A stretch of DNA of 64,000 nt from Cavia porcellus (Eukaryota; Chordata; Mammalia; Rodentia; Caviidae). The position numbers and the translations under genes are program-made. The stretch is taken from positions 82,531,982 to 82,595,981 of the forward strand of contig NW_026947484.1 in NCBI RefSeq assembly GCF_034190915.1, in the 5' to 3' direction. Each line of letters opens with the position of its first letter. Positions within the stretch are counted from its first letter, which is position 1. Below the pieces are notes generated by a model. The model had not been told where the DNA came from, made no database searches, and saw nothing but the letters and a program-made list of their open reading frames with translations. This document shows, in pieces, positions 1-12,062 of the stretch.

Positions 1-3000
1 AAATTATAAATTAAATATTTCGGAAATTTTGAGTTTTATGAAATATAGATACTTTTTGATTCATGAAGTGCTTTTGTTATAAGAATGACTGCCCACCTTC
101 ACTGCCTCAAAAAACCAACAAAATAATTCCAGAACCATTAGGTAGTGATTTGATGGTTTTATTTTTTGTAACTGCAATTTGCTGTTTGTTTAAAATGTTG
201 CCATCTTTTGCTCAATTATTGTAATGGCAGGTATATCCTTGGAGGAGAGATGGTTGCCTTTGTCGTGTCATGTCTTACTTGACACATTTGTGGTAATCTG
301 TAGGGACATAGGAGTGGAATATGGGGCTGGAGAGAGTATGCCCTGAGCTTTGCCCACTTAGACCTGTCACCCATGGTGCTCACATGAGGTGATGTCTGTA
401 AGCTCTGGTCTCCTTGTTAGCAATACAGGTGGTCAGAGAGCCTGTGTGTATGACCCATATATTTATTGGTCAGTTCTCTTTCATGGAGCTTTTCAACCCT
501 TTAGTAAGTAAGTGTAGAAGGCAAACTTATGCCATAAAAGAGGAGGATACTTTAGAAAATTGTCTTTGGGAACTTGGGCTTGATTTGTCACAGGGTATGA
601 ATGTAAACAAAACAGCAACAAACAGATGTAGAGAAGGAAGGGAGGCTGAATTAGAGGGAGAAGCAAGTGTTTCAGGAGGCACTTGGCTGAACGTGACTCG
701 AACTTGGTACGGGCCCTCTCCGAGGTGTCTCTGCATGTCACAGGGTGGCAGAAGCTGGGATGTTGGGAGATGCCAGCTACGTCGTTGGCTACAATCCCTG
801 AGAGCACAGTGACAGAGGTCTGACCAGCTGAGAATGCATATTCTGTTAGCACATTGTTGACAATGCCAAGACAATTAAAAAAAATCATGAGAGTTGTTTT
901 TGGAGTAGTACTGGTGAACAAGTGAATAAACTGAACTTATCTTGAAAGGAGACTGTAAAGGGAGTGAGTTCATAGAGAAAACCTGAATCAGAGAACTGAA
1001 TCTAGTGTACTTTGAAAAATGTAGCTTTATCCACTCAGAGTTAGCAATATTAGCTTGATCTCATTCAGTTCAAGGTAGTTATTTATATCACAGCTACCAG
1101 GCTTGTATCACTTGGGTCTTTTTTGAATAAAGTACCAAAAAATGTGCTTAGAGGGATCAGTTATCCTTAATCTCCAAAATAAACACATTACATATTTTTA
1201 AAATTGAGAGAATTTGGTTTTAAATAAAACATTACCCTATGGATATCTAGTGTTCATAGTTTATAAGTGATTAATAATTTTTAATGTTAGCAGTTGTTGG
1301 TATATTCATTATATTTGAAATAAAAACATTGTCCTAAAGTTTAAATGAACAATTATTAATTTCAAAAACCTGTATATAGTTGAGGGCATACAGTGGTGGA
1401 CACTTTATTTGATAGTTTTCAAAGGTAAAAAAAAAAAGGAGTCAATATCCATATTCTCAGAGAACTTAGACTTAGCTAAATAATTGAGCAACTGTGCCAT
1501 GTAATTAAATGCCTGGCTATGGATCAGACACTCATGCTACGAACTACGTTTAAAGGGATAATTTATGGGAGCATTTCTAGGTGGTGGTAGGGCTTGTCTT
1601 CCACACAGAAGTCAATATCTATGGTTTATGTATACTGAACAACAGCTAAGTAGTAGGTGATAAATGCTACATAAAAATACAGTTGAAATGCTCTAGGAAG
1701 AAGTAAAAGTGTAAATTTCTGAGACTTAGGGCAGTCAGTGAAAGTTTGAAGGGGCTGGAATCTGGGTGGGTTCGAGGTTGGAGTTGAAGCAGAGGGGCCT
1801 GTTGGAAGGTGAAGAGTAAGGCAGAAGCCTGTGTGAGACTTTAAATAATTCGCAGTCCAGCCTGTGGGGAATGGAGTGTATCTATTTAAGGGTTTGTGGT
1901 TGTGGAGGTGGTATATGTGTGTGTACTGCTTTTTGACCATGGCAGAGGTAGCTATCTATAAAAAACTCTGTAGTTTGGTTCTTAAATAAATTACTAAAAA
2001 TTTATACTAGTGTTTCCTAGTTTCTTTCTCATGTTGAACCTGATGATGAACAAAAGAATAGCTTTGTCTGGTAATATTTATGATCTAGTCATACTGACAT
2101 ATTACTTACCGGTTTTGACTATCTTCTGCCAGGCCCTAGAGCAGGCCATAGGTGCATGTAGGAAACTCTGCAGTTATTTCTTTACGAAACATTATGCAGC
2201 TATGTGCTATTTTTAAAACATATTTTACAAAACCTAGACTTATTAACACTGAAGAGAGAATCATGCAAATTATCACAGGGATAAACATGAGATAAATGGG
2301 TTAACTTTGAGCAAGATAATGACTGCAGAAGAGCAGGAAGATCTTCCTGTCTGTGAAGTTGTTTTCACATTATGTTGCTTCACTGTATGCTACCACAGTG
2401 TGGCTCGCAGTGGAAGAGTTGTCTCTTCTTGGGAATAGGAAATATTATGTGTCTCCTTGTGTGTGGGGCTGTGATTAGAAGGAAGGTTTCCTTTGAAGCT
2501 TTTGAACTAGAGCAGTGGTTGGTTAACCATAGGAATTTTACTTATACTCATTTATGATTTTAAAATGAACCACATTTTATGGAAATTTGGTAATAGCCTG
2601 CAATATCATTTCGAATCTAAAGTAAAGTAGAACTAATTAAACAAATCATCTGACCAAGATAGGACAGTCATACCTGGTGAATGGCATGCTTATAGGAGAG
2701 GATTTAGAAGACCAGGCTATTACAGACAGCCTGAGCAGAGTGTAGAAGATCGTGGCAGGGCCAGAGCTGGGGCAGAGCACTCAAGCCTGGCTTCTTTCTT
2801 GTGGCAGTTGAACAAATTTACTTGTACTGAGAACGGATGGTTACACATCAGATCAGGGTGATATATCTTTGCCAGTTTTTCTGAACAAGTGAATCTGGAT
2901 ATATAAATATGCCCATGTACATCTAGCCCTGTATGGGCAGGCATATACCCTTTATATGCATGTATGCATGTGTGCACATGTGTTTACTTGTATTGTGAGA

Positions 3001-3096
3001 GAGGTGATAATGTTGACTCGAATGGATATATCATCTTTAGTTTCCTGGCTTTATTTGTGATGTAAACTAGGAATTAGAAACTGTGAAAAAGCAAAA

Positions 3097-3149
3097 ATAT
3101 ATATATATATATACACATATATATACACATATATATGTATATATATATC
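3097..3149. repeat. AT/ATAC microsatellite
   Basis: An imperfect alternating purine-pyrimidine tract made of (AT)n with interspersed ATACAC units. The spurious open frame across it, rich in Tyr, Ile and His, is a by-product of the repeat. Probably polymorphic in length. Confidence 0.9.
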
Positions 3150-3482
3150 ACAGATACGTTGTGTTATTGTCATTTAGTTATACTAAAACTTTATATCACC
3201 AATTTAGTTGGAATAATTTCATTAGCAGTGCCTTCAAAGCAGTGCCTCTTCCTTTTAGTGAATTGCCTTAGGTCCAGTTAAGTTTTGCATACATTATCAG
3301 TGGCCTTAAATGAAACCAAGTGTGGTGTTAAGTATATTTAGATAAGTAAATGTAATGTTTGCTATATATGGAGCTAATAATGAATCATAGGAAATTTAGG
3401 TCTTCAAAAAGTATGTAATTTTTACTCAAAACATTAAGCAGTCATTTAAACATATGTCTGTCTGTCTGTATGTTTTTATCGT

Positions 3483-3618
3483 CTTGAGACAGGCTTTCCC
3501 TATGGAATCCAAGCTGGCCTTGAACTCTGTGTAGCCCAGGCTGCCTTTAACTGGAGGCAATCCTCCTGCCTCAGTCTTGTGAGTGCTGGGATTATAGGCA
3601 TTGCCACCATGCTTGGTC
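3483..3618 (-). mobile_element. B1-type SINE, antisense to KDM4C
   Basis: Reads as the complement of a 7SL-derived B1: a 'gagacag' start, then 'ctggccttgaactc', 'cctcctgcctcag' and 'gtgctgggattataggc'. It has a partly repeated 'tagcccaggctg' segment, as do other B1 copies here. Diverged, with no clear target-site duplication. Confidence 0.8.
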
Positions 3619-3683
3619 TTAAATTTATTTTTTAATACCGATACATTTTCTCATTAAAAGTGACCTCAAAATTTAGATTTACA

Positions 3684-3890
3684 GCCAGGTACCGGGGTAC
3701 ATGCTTGTAGTCTCAGTCCTCTGGAGACTGAAACAGGAGAACTGCAAGTTCAAGTCCCAGTTAGGCAATTTAGCAATTCCTTTGTGAAAATTAAAAAATA
3801 AAAGAAGTGAAGGGAGCTGTAGCCCAGTGATAGAGCTTTCCTGGGTTCAATCTCTGGTAACACACAGACACACACAAATTTAAAAAAAAA
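3684..3890 (+). mobile_element. B1-ID dimeric SINE
   Basis: The left half is a B1-like monomer (a worn 'gccaggtaccgg' start, then 'ggagactgaaacaggaga'). It runs through a short A-rich linker into a right half that reads as a tRNA-derived ID ('agctgtagcccagtgatagagc', then 'gggttcaatctctggtaacac'), ending in an A-rich tail. The same B1-then-ID order recurs near 16.1, 19.3, 24.7 and 40.8 kb, so this is a true composite family and not a chance pair. Confidence 0.75.
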
Positions 3891-4123
3891 ATGAGATTTG
3901 CATAGGATATTATGGAATTACTTTAAAATTTAATAGCTGCATGGTAAATGATTTCAAGTATTATACTTTTGAAAACACTAGGGATTAAAAATGAGTAGTA
4001 CTATCTTTAGGGGTGAACTATTATAGTCAAGATTTAAAGAGTTACATAATCATAAATAAATAGAAGTTACATTTTTAAGGCTAGTAAGTTTGGGGGAAAA
4101 AAAGGATTTCTTTTGAATGATCT

Positions 4124-4144
4124 TTATTATTATTATTATTATAT
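4124..4144. repeat. (TTA)n short tandem repeat
   Basis: A short run of TTA units in an AT-rich context, next to an old ID-like element. Confidence 0.7.
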
Positions 4145-4171
4145 TACTCTATTATTCTATACCTGATTTTC

Positions 4172-4250
4172 CCCCTTGCTGTGCTGGGGATCAAACCCAG
4201 GGTCTTACTCCTAGGAAAGTGCTCTTACCACTCAGCTACATCCTTGGCCA
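4172..4250 (-). mobile_element. Old ID-like SINE fragment, antisense
   Basis: The complement has the tRNA-like ID layout. On the + strand one sees 'ggggatcaaacccagggtc' (complement of the B box) and then 'ccactcagctaca' (complement of the A box). It is diverged and has lost its A tail. Confidence 0.65.
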
Positions 4251-4787
4251 AGTTTGGTCACTTTTTAAAATACCTATTTGAAAATTACTGTGTTTTTACA
4301 AAGACTTGGGAGAAATATAAATTTTTATAATTATGTTACATCTTGCTTGTCAATAAAAATATTTTGAAAGTTAAAATGACAGTAACCCAGATTTTCTTGA
4401 AAACGAAAGCTGAAACTAACCCAGCTTCAAAACACAGACCATGTTCCCACAGATAGCCCTGTGTGTTGGAACGCTGTGAGCATTCGGAGAGTCGAGGCTT
4501 AGAAGAGGATGTCCCCCTGACTTAGTGGTTTACTGGCATTTGATTTTTGTTCTGTAATCTTTAAGATATATTTGAGAGCAGAACTGGAACATTTAGATAG
4601 GCAATTTATAAGTTCATTTTTCTTCCATTTGGTGTCAAGGGTATAATGCTGATTGCTTTTCTACCCTTAGTTCATCTAAGAGGAGTTTGATACTGAATTT
4701 TTTATATAACATTTAGGAATAGATATCCTTGGGATACTAACTGAAAAGTTATAAATTTAAAATTTTTATTTGTGTTTACCATTTTAG

Positions 4788-4837
4788 GTATGCTATACCC
4801 CCAGAGCATGGAAAACGACTTGAAAGATTGGCTCAAG
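4788..4837 (+). CDS. KDM4C: KDM4C exon, JmjC domain part 1 (50 bp)
   Basis: The exon follows an acceptor ending 'attttag' and is closed by the donor 'gtaaaa' at 4838. Its first base completes a Trp codon. It then reads YAIPPEHGKRLERLAQ, and its last base begins a Gly codon finished by the next exon. This stretch is typical of the KDM4 histone lysine demethylases; Ala-Ile-Pro and the final Gln fit KDM4C better than KDM4A (SVPP, LAK) or KDM4B (GRRLERLAI). By human numbering it spans residues 210-226, within the JmjC fold after the first two iron ligands (His190 and Glu192), which are encoded upstream of the window. KDM4C removes methyl groups from H3K9me3/me2 and H3K36me3 in the nucleus using Fe(II) and 2-oxoglutarate. 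Both boundaries and the phase are unambiguous; numbering is from memory of the family. Confidence 0.96.
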
Positions 4838-5169
4838 GTAAAACTTGCTTCCCACTTCTCATTCTGATAGCATGTGTATTTTTGAGACATTTGCAGTGTA
4901 GAATGTCACTTTGTTAATTTTATCCTTTTGAAATTGCTGTCTTTTTAATATTTCTCTGATTTGAAAAATGTTAACCTTTTTCACAGTAATTTGTGAATAC
5001 TTTTCGTGTTGTATAATCTCTAAATGATTGCACTTAATTTTGGTAATTTCTGATTTTTTTTATCACATACAAAGTATTTAACATTATTTTGCCAATAATA
5101 TTTTTACTTCTTTAAATTATGTCTTTCCAAAGAGCATTGCTGCTTGCAGTGTCTCAGATGAAGGTATTT

Positions 5170-5250
5170 TATGACTGTTTTTTATGTTGCGTTACAATTT
5201 TTTTTATGTTACAATTGCGTTACAATTGCTTTTTATGTTGCGTTACCTTC
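5170..5250. repeat. Short degenerate tandem repeat
   Basis: About three imperfect units built around 'ttttatgttgcgttacaat', spaced irregularly. Local, with no SINE or L1 features, and probably a slippage product. Confidence 0.6.
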
Positions 5251-5358
5251 TCAGAAAGGTTGAGTCATATAACCTGTGACCTGCAGTTTCTATATGGCCC
5301 ATTGAGCCTGGGACTGCTCTTATGGAAGTATAAATGTGACTGTCATGGGTAACTTGTT

Positions 5359-5466
5359 TTTTTTTTTTTTGTCTTTTTCATTTTTATTGGTACCAGGGAT
5401 CGAACTAACAACTGCCTGCTTGCAAGGCAGGCGCTTATGCCACTGAGCTAAATCTCTAGCCCCTCT
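5359..5466 (-). mobile_element. ID SINE, antisense, with 13-bp target-site duplication
   Basis: A near-consensus copy of the local ID family. On the + strand it shows a T-run, then 'ggtaccagggatcgaact' (complement of the B box and 3' end), 'ctgcctgcttgcaaggcagg', and 'gctaaatctctagcccc' (complement of the 5' end). 'tgggtaacttgtt' occurs at both edges (5346-5358 and 5467-5479) and fixes the limits. tRNA-derived, transcribed by RNA polymerase III and moved by L1 machinery. Confidence 0.93.
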
Positions 5467-7524
5467 TGGGTAACTTGTTACACATGAGAATGTGTCTTCT
5501 TGAACTGCCAAGATTAACTTTACTGTGATTTTAATTTTTTATGGCTTTCTTCATCTTCTTAAGGGCCAGAATGAAGAATTGCTCTGGTAGCTCTCTTGCT
5601 GGTTTTACCCTGTGTCTGCTTGTGTATGCGAAGAGTGTTCACAAAAGCAGCTACCTTCTTGATGCCAGGAAGCGCTACACATAGGGAAAAGAATCAGACC
5701 CACACCACATGATCCTTGTTTTCTATTTGGCCAGCCCGCCTGCCCACAGGATATGTGGACTGGTAGTGACTTCTGTTGAATTTTGTTTGTGAGATAACTG
5801 GGGAGCAAGACATTCTGAGTTTGTACAGGATTGAATCCTGAGTGAGGCATTTTTAGTCAGGCTCTGATCTAAATTTCATTGGTATGTTAGATTTGCCTTC
5901 TGTTGGGAAAGGAGTTTTGTCCCTGAGTTGTATGTGCTTTCATTTAATAATGAAATGAGGACGCTGAGAAATCCTATTCTTCGACTTGACAGTACTGAAG
6001 AGAAGTTATTAATGGTATCTAAAAGTTATTTTCCCCAGATTATGGGAGAATATTAGAAGGAATAGTTACAATATCACTTTTGCAAGAAGCATTATTATAA
6101 TTTTGGCAGGCTGATAACTATAAAGCTCTAGTGTTTTTTAAATGTAATACATTATGATAATAATAGCAGTGTAATTGTAATCTTGAACTTTGTTAGGAAC
6201 TATTTTTATGAATATTAAGGTGGATGAGTCCTAGTTCTGGATAATAGATTAGAGCAGAGCTTAGAAGATGATTACCATAATCCTTAAATACGTAGGCAGT
6301 GAACTTTGTGCTAAAGCTATATGCTAAACTGTCTTTGTAATAATTATTCCACCATTTTCTATTAACCTTATCACCAGAGAACTTTGAAAATGAAGCCAAT
6401 GTAAACTTTGTGGTTTTGATTCACACTAAAATATGTGCTGTAAAATGTTTATTGATACTTTGAAATTGTCTGAAAATGACCTTACAGGAAAACAGGCACC
6501 AAGTGTTTAATCAGTAAGAGGTTAGAAAACTTCAAAGATGAACAGGAACTTAAACTGTTTTGCAGCATTATTTTGAAAAACAAAACAGGCAAAAGACCCT
6601 ATAACAGAGTGTAGTATTTGTATCCACTGACCAGGTGCCAGCCAAATTAATTGAATTCAGCTAAATAATTAAAATGATAAAATAATGTAGTAAATGTGAT
6701 GGAGCATTATGGAATGTCTAGGTCAAGGCAGCACTTGATACATAAAATGAAAAGTGGGCTCAGATATTTTCCATTATCTTGTCTGCACACCATAATTATC
6801 ACATTTGCCTTTTATGCATGAGTGCTTTCATCTTTGGTTTCTATTGAAATCTTGATTGACTGTGGCACCTACAAGTATTTTATCTGGAAGATATTAGGCC
6901 TGCATCTAATAAAGGCAGAAGTTTGATTTTGCCCTTCAGCTGCTTTCTCATTTATACAGATTTTTTTCAATGTTATATAGACATAAATGTAATAAAAAAT
7001 CTCAAGAGAATTGTTGCAGTCTTTATACTTGTTATGTTCATCTTTAATGCCATTACGTACTTCTTAGATTTTTGTTGGATACAATTGCATTGCAAATATG
7101 GAAGAGAGAAGAGATATAATGTTAAATCATGAATGACAGTTTGAAAGGTTTAAGTTTTCAAATGTCTAAGTCTAATCTGTTTTAGAAATAAGATAGTATC
7201 TTTGCTATAACATTAAACAAAATAAAGATTAAAATGGGAGCATCTAAAACCTTTGTGAAAGGGTGTTCCATTTGTCTCATTGTGAATAGAATGCTATTAA
7301 AATTAAAAAGATTTACATTGGTGAAGATTTTGGTTACTGGGAAAAAAGCATATGATTTAGGATATTGTGAAACTGATTTTGGAAGTGCGAATGATTAGCA
7401 AGATTTCTGTTTTGAGCAACATTATAATAAAAGTGAGTTGATTCTTTTAGATACAGGTAAATACTTATAACAAACATTTAGGTTTACACTGTCTGTCTGT
7501 CTTACTATGTGCCTATTAATTGTG

Positions 7525-7630
7525 TTTTTCAAATTGGTTCTCACTATATAGTTCAGGCTGACCTTGAACTTGGCAGTGATCCTCCTGTCTCAGCCTCCTT
7601 AGTGCTGAGATTACAGACTTATTACCCAGT
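7525..7630 (-). mobile_element. B1-type SINE, antisense, diverged
   Basis: Shows 'gttcaggctgaccttgaac', 'gatcctcctgtctcagcctcc' and 'agtgctgagattacag', the complement of the B1 body. The edges are worn. Confidence 0.7.
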
Positions 7631-7706
7631 TTATTTACTTTTTAAAAATATATGTTTTCACTTAACATTTTGTTAGATATTGTTTGTTCGTTATTTATTT
7701 ATTTGG

Positions 7707-7830
7707 TAGGGTTCAAGCTGGCCTCATACTTGGGGCTCAAGAGTCTTTCTGCCAAAAAAAAAAAAAAAAAGTTTTTCTGCCTTAGCCTTATGAACCTGGG
7801 ACTATACAGACTAGCACTACTGTGCCTGGT
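7707..7830 (-). mobile_element. B1-type SINE, antisense, with internal A17 run
   Basis: A B1 complement ('tagggttcaagctggcctc' ... 'actactgtgcctgg') split by an A17 run at about 7755-7771. On both sides of the run the text is similar ('tctttctgcc', 'tttttctgcc'). This suggests a small duplication or a secondary A-rich insertion. Confidence 0.65.
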
Positions 7831-7925
7831 GGTCATCTTATTTAAAAAAGCAGGGTTCAGTAAAAGGGAACAGAAGAATCATTGTTATGAGGGGTTAATC
7901 TAGTTCATTTTTATGAGTGGATACT

Positions 7926-8016
7926 TTTTTTTTTTAAGCTTGGCTGGGGGTTGAACCCAGGGTCATGGGCATGCATGCCAGACAAGTACTGTAGCCCTGA
8001 ACTATGTCCCCAGGCT
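7926..8016 (-). mobile_element. ID-like SINE, antisense, diverged
   Basis: Has a T-run, 'gggggttgaacccagggtc' (complement of the B box) and 'gccctgaactatgtcccc' (complement of the A box and 5' end). This is an older ID subtype that differs from the 'gagttcgatccc' copies. Confidence 0.7.
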
Positions 8017-10487
8017 TGTTTTTCCTTTTGTCTTTTAAATCCTTAGTAGTCTTGAGTTTAAGTCCATAGATTGTCATGATGAATACAGTCATTATGTACT
8101 GCAAACGTACTAATTTAAAAAAAAAGTATATGAAATAGAGGATCTCAGAGTCATTTTTAGGGATTCTTGTTCCACAAAGATCTATGAGTGGAATGCAGGC
8201 AGACATTCTGTAGATTTCTGAAATAATATTCGAAATAAGGCATAAATGCAGACTTCTAGGAAGCTATCATCAAATACCTTAAAAGATTTTGGTCCAAATA
8301 TATTATGAGCCACTGTTATCAAGAGAGTAGAAAGGCAGAAATAAATAACAAGCCATTTTAATTCTGTAAACATAATCTAAATTGATCTGTTTTCATACTT
8401 AACTCACAGAATTAGTAATTACTTTTATTAGCTCTCAAAATGGAAAATATTATTCCCTTAAGCATTTGTTTAGTGGATGGTCCAAAAGTACTATATTAAA
8501 ATGCTCAGTTTTGAAAGGCATATAAATAAAATATTCCTGATTGTAAATAATGAATTTTAAAAGTACCTGTAAGACATAAAAATGAAGATGATCAACTATA
8601 TATCCTTTGCCTGCTTGCCTAACACGTGCCTTAGGCATGGAGATCAGTGAGTGTATCAGTTTATTTATATCTAATTATCTACTGGTTCACATTAAGAATA
8701 GTGAAACAGTCTCTAAGCTTAATTTTCTCATAGTTTGGTATTAGTGATATCTCTGTGTGTTAAGTGTATTTGGATATTTTATATTGGGTTATGTTCCTGG
8801 TAGTTCTGAGAAGAGGCATTAAGAACAGGGCGGGCAGAATCCAGGAGAAAATGTCTGCTTGCAGGGAGGAGTTCCAGAGGGAAATGGAGATTTCTGAGAT
8901 TAGAAGAGTGAATTTGGAGTGGAAAGCCAGAAAAATTTTGGTTAGCTTGACTGACCTGTTTGATCTCAGTGTGGTTGGTCTGGGGATCTCTGATAGATGT
9001 GTACACTTATTGTCCATAGGACATATCAAGGGCTGAAAAAGTGAGACGAGATACACAGTGTTCTCAGGGATGCAGTTAAAAAAACCATGTGAGTAACAGC
9101 CTACTGATCCAGTAAAACTGGGTGGAAATTTTAACTCTGAATTTTCTCCAACTAGCTTGAAGTAGAAAAACTTGCCCTTTACACAAGATAACATGTTCAG
9201 GGGATAAAAATACAAAGTTGCTTAGGACAAGCACCATGTTTCTTGATCCTAAGATCAGTATGAATGTGAATTTTTTCTTTTACTCCTCCTAGAAAATTCC
9301 ATCAGTCAATAGAGACATGAATGGAATATAGGATCCTTGGTATAGAGTGGAGCCTGGGTAGTGATAATCTTCTGTCCAGTCCTGGGTAGCCAACCACTCC
9401 ATCAACAATAGGAAACAGAGAGGCCAGCTCTGTGAATCTTGAATGTCAGCCTCTGAAGAAGGAACATAGGTAAAACTAGAAGATTCCCTTCCCATCTTGA
9501 GTAACTCATTGGTTCATGAATAAGCACCAAGAAATTTCATGTGAAGATACATATGGTTGTCTATGAGAGCATGTCTCATAGAAACAATTTCCTATATCAT
9601 CATCTTGTTTTATTTCCCTAGTATTGTATGGTAGGCGTGTTTTTCATTTTTAATTGATAATAGTTTTATATTTTTATGGAGTATAGATGATAAATCAACA
9701 CATGTGTGTGATGTGCAGTGATCATGTCAACGTAATTACCATATCCATGTCCTCCATTATTTGTCATTTTTGTATACTGGGAAACTGGACTTTTCTAGTT
9801 ATTTTGAAACATAAATTATTATAGATAACAGTTATCATAGTTTGCTACAGGACATTAGAAGTAATTCTTCCTATATAGTAGTATTTTGGTGCCATTAGCT
9901 AACTTGTATCCTCCTTATCCCTATCTTTACTATTTGTAGTAACTTATTATTCTACTTACTGTTTTCTATGAGATAACTTTTAGCTTCCATAAGTGATAAT
10001 ATGCCCAGTTTTATCTTAATGTACCACAAGTGTGATAGGATTTCATTACTTTTTATGAGAGTAATATCCCATTAAGTATATATATCACATTTTTAAAAAT
10101 CCACTTATGCATTGATGGATATCTTAGTTGATTCTATATTTTGATTATTTTGAATAGTGCAAAAATAAATATGGTGATGCAGGTATCTCTGATGTAATAA
10201 ATTCATTTTGTTTGGATATATACTAAATTGTGTTATGGCTTTATTGTGTGGTGGTTCTATTTTTTGTATTTTGAGGAACCTCATTATCATTTTCTGTATG
10301 GCCATTCTAACAGCATTCCCCAAAACCTTGTATAAAGAAAGATCCCCGTATCTTCATAGCCTTGCTTTTATTGTTTCTTTGTCAGTTTGGTAATAGCTGT
10401 TTCAACTGCAATAAGAGGACATATCACTCTGACTTTGGTTTACATTTCCTTGATGATAGTGAAATTGGGCATTTTTTTCATACACTT

Positions 10488-10605
10488 TCTTTTTTCCTTT
10501 TTCTTTTTGTAGAACTGGAGTTTGAACTCGGGGCTTCATATTTTGTCACTGAGCTGCTTCCTAATCTCTTTCCATTTTTATTTTCTTTTCAGTACTGGGG
10601 ACATT
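10488..10605 (-). mobile_element. ID-like SINE inserted in the L1, antisense
   Basis: A pyrimidine-rich tract followed by 'gagtttgaactcggggctt' and 'cactgagctgcttcctaa' fits the complement of an ID/tRNA-type SINE. It separates two parts of the L1 that are contiguous in intact elements ('gggcatttttttcataca' and 'acttgttggccatctatat'). A second short 'cagtactgggg' motif near 10590 suggests a second fragment. Confidence 0.55.
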
Positions 10606-11061
10606 TTTTCCATTTACTTGTTGGCCATCTATATATGTACTTTTGAGAAATGTTTATTCAGATCATCCTATTTTTATTTAGTTTTTTTCTATTGAGTTGT
10701 TTGTATTATATATTCTGGATATTATTCCTTTTGTTAGATGAATATTTTCCCTATTCTGTAGGTTGCTTCATTTTGTTGATTGTTTTCTTTGTCATGCAGA
10801 AACTTCTTACTTTGATAAAATGCCATTATTCTGTTACTGCTTTTGTTTCCTGTGTTTAGGATGTTATCTAAAAAGCCTTTAGGTACCTTTAAGTGATAGG
10901 AATATCCTTAAGTGATTTCCTTGTATTTTCTTCTAGTAGTTTTATACTTCTAGGCCTTAGGTGTATGATCAGTTTTTAGTTGATTTTTATATAAAATGAG
11001 TCTAATTCAGTCTTTGTGTGTGTAAATCCAGTTTTCCCAGCCTCATTTATTTTTAAATCTT

Positions 11062-11158
11062 TTTCTTTCTTTCTTTTTTTTTTCGATACTACGGACCAAA
11101 CTCATGACCTTGTGCTTGCCAGGCAGGTGCTTGTGCCACTGAGCTAAATCTCCAATCC
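11062..11158 (-). mobile_element. ID SINE, antisense, with 15-bp target-site duplication
   Basis: A full ID complement ('cgatactacggaccaaactc', 'cttgccaggcaggtgcttg', 'gagctaaatctccaatcc'). The 15-mer 'ttatttttaaatctt' occurs at 11047-11061 and 11159-11173. The target is the older L1. Confidence 0.9.
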
Positions 11159-11177
11159 TTATTTTTAAATCTTAAGT

Positions 11178-11272
11178 ATTTTTCTGTTTATTTACTTTAG
11201 TACTAGGGATTGAACTGAAGGCTTCATATGTGCTAGGCAAGTGCTCTACCACATGAGCTATACCTCCACTCA
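11178..11272 (-). mobile_element. ID-like SINE, antisense, older subtype
   Basis: Contains 'gtactagggattgaactga', 'gtgctaggcaagtgctctac' and 'gagctatacctcc', the complement of an ID-type SINE. It joins directly onto L1 sequence at about 11273. The last part of this SINE, with the adjoining L1 bases, is the source copy of the 77-bp block found inside the SINE at 12.6 kb. Confidence 0.75.
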
Positions 11273-11726
11273 TACCATTTACTGATGAAACTATCCTACT
11301 TCCAATGCACATAAGTTATGTAAACATTGTAAAACCTTTGTAAAAACTCTATCAAAACATATTTTGGTAAATTTCAACTTTATTCAGATTAAATTATGTA
11401 AAATTTCTTGCTGTTGTGGATGTAGATTTATACATTTGACTTTTCCTTTCTTCTTTTTCTAAGTGGTTAATAACAATTTTCAACTTCTCAAAATAGTGTT
11501 TATATACCAAGTAAAATGTCACTGAACTTCCCCAAGGCTGAAATTTTTAGTGGTTTAAAGCAACAGTATGTGGTTGGAATTTAAAAAGCATTTCTTAGTA
11601 ATAGTTCATATATTATAAATACAAACCAGGTGACAGTGTGGAGAACTTGTAAAGAAAATATATATATATATATTTTTTGCTTTGGCTTTAAGAAAATATA
11701 TTTACTCATTGTTTTTTTCTTTTGTC

Positions 11727-11838
11727 TTTTTTGAGAGAGGGTTTCACTGTACAGTTCAGGCTGGCCTTGAATTTACTTTTTAGCCTAAGCTGTCCTCAAA
11801 CTTGCAGTGATTCTCCTGCCTTAGCCTCCAGGAAGGCC
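11727..11838 (-). mobile_element. B1-type SINE, antisense
   Basis: Reads 'gagagagggtttcactgtac', 'ggctggccttgaatttac' and 'ctcctgccttagcctcc', the complement of B1. It is truncated just after 'ggaaggcc' and abuts a sense L1 remnant. Confidence 0.75.
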
Positions 11839-11839
11839 A

Positions 11840-12062
11840 TGGAACTAGATAGTTACACATATGATATTCTACAAAACAAAACTATAGAGATAGGAAGTAA
11901 ATTTGTGGTTGCTAGAAGCTAGGGGTAGGGATTATTGGCAAAAGGACATGAGGGAACTTGGAATATGCTCTATACCTTGACTATTCTAGAAATGGTGGTG
12001 GTGGCTATTCTGCTTTTCCTAGTATTTTCAACAAAATGTTATAAAATGTGCCTAATTTACCA
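11840..12062 (+). mobile_element. Ancient L1 3' end remnant, sense
   Basis: Resembles the 3' UTR of old L1M-type elements: 'tggttgctagaagctagggg', then a G/A-rich stretch, then 'ccttgactattctagaaatg' and 'ggtggtggtggctattc'. Strongly diverged, identified from general layout only. Confidence 0.5.

Larger units (their letters stand above)
1..4787 (+). other. KDM4C: KDM4C intron, 3' part (5' end lies outside the window)
   Basis: No exon is recognisable before the acceptor ending at 4787. The preceding KDM4C exon, which should encode the residues leading up to Trp210, was looked for and not found, so the intron starts upstream of the window. It contains an AT microsatellite, a B1 copy, a B1-ID dimer, a short trinucleotide repeat and an old ID copy, listed separately. 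Positions 1-3050 are AT-rich sequence in which I recognise nothing; open frames there are short and have no family resemblance. Confidence 0.85.
9641..11312 (-). mobile_element. Old LINE-1 3' end, antisense, interrupted by SINEs
   Basis: On the + strand this reads as the complement of a mammalian L1 3' region. Typical L1 3' UTR text (a 'tttttaattgataatag' start and 'catatccatgtcctccatt') is followed by segments typical of the distal L1 ('atccacttatgcattgatgg', 'gagaaatgtttattcag', 'attctggatattattcc', 'ccagttttcccagcctcat'). It is interrupted by ID-type SINEs near 10.49-10.60, 11.06-11.16 and 11.18-11.27 kb, and L1 text resumes at about 11273-11312. No coding potential remains. Confidence 0.8.

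Noticed and set aside
414..921. Frames of 115-142 codons on both strands at the window start
   Set aside because: They overlap in opposite directions without any recognisable domain, and nothing around them suggests exons.
8760..9215. 151-codon minus frame and overlapping plus frames as a gene
   Set aside because: No recognisable family, no splice signals, and frames open on both strands at once. Composition and context are those of intron.
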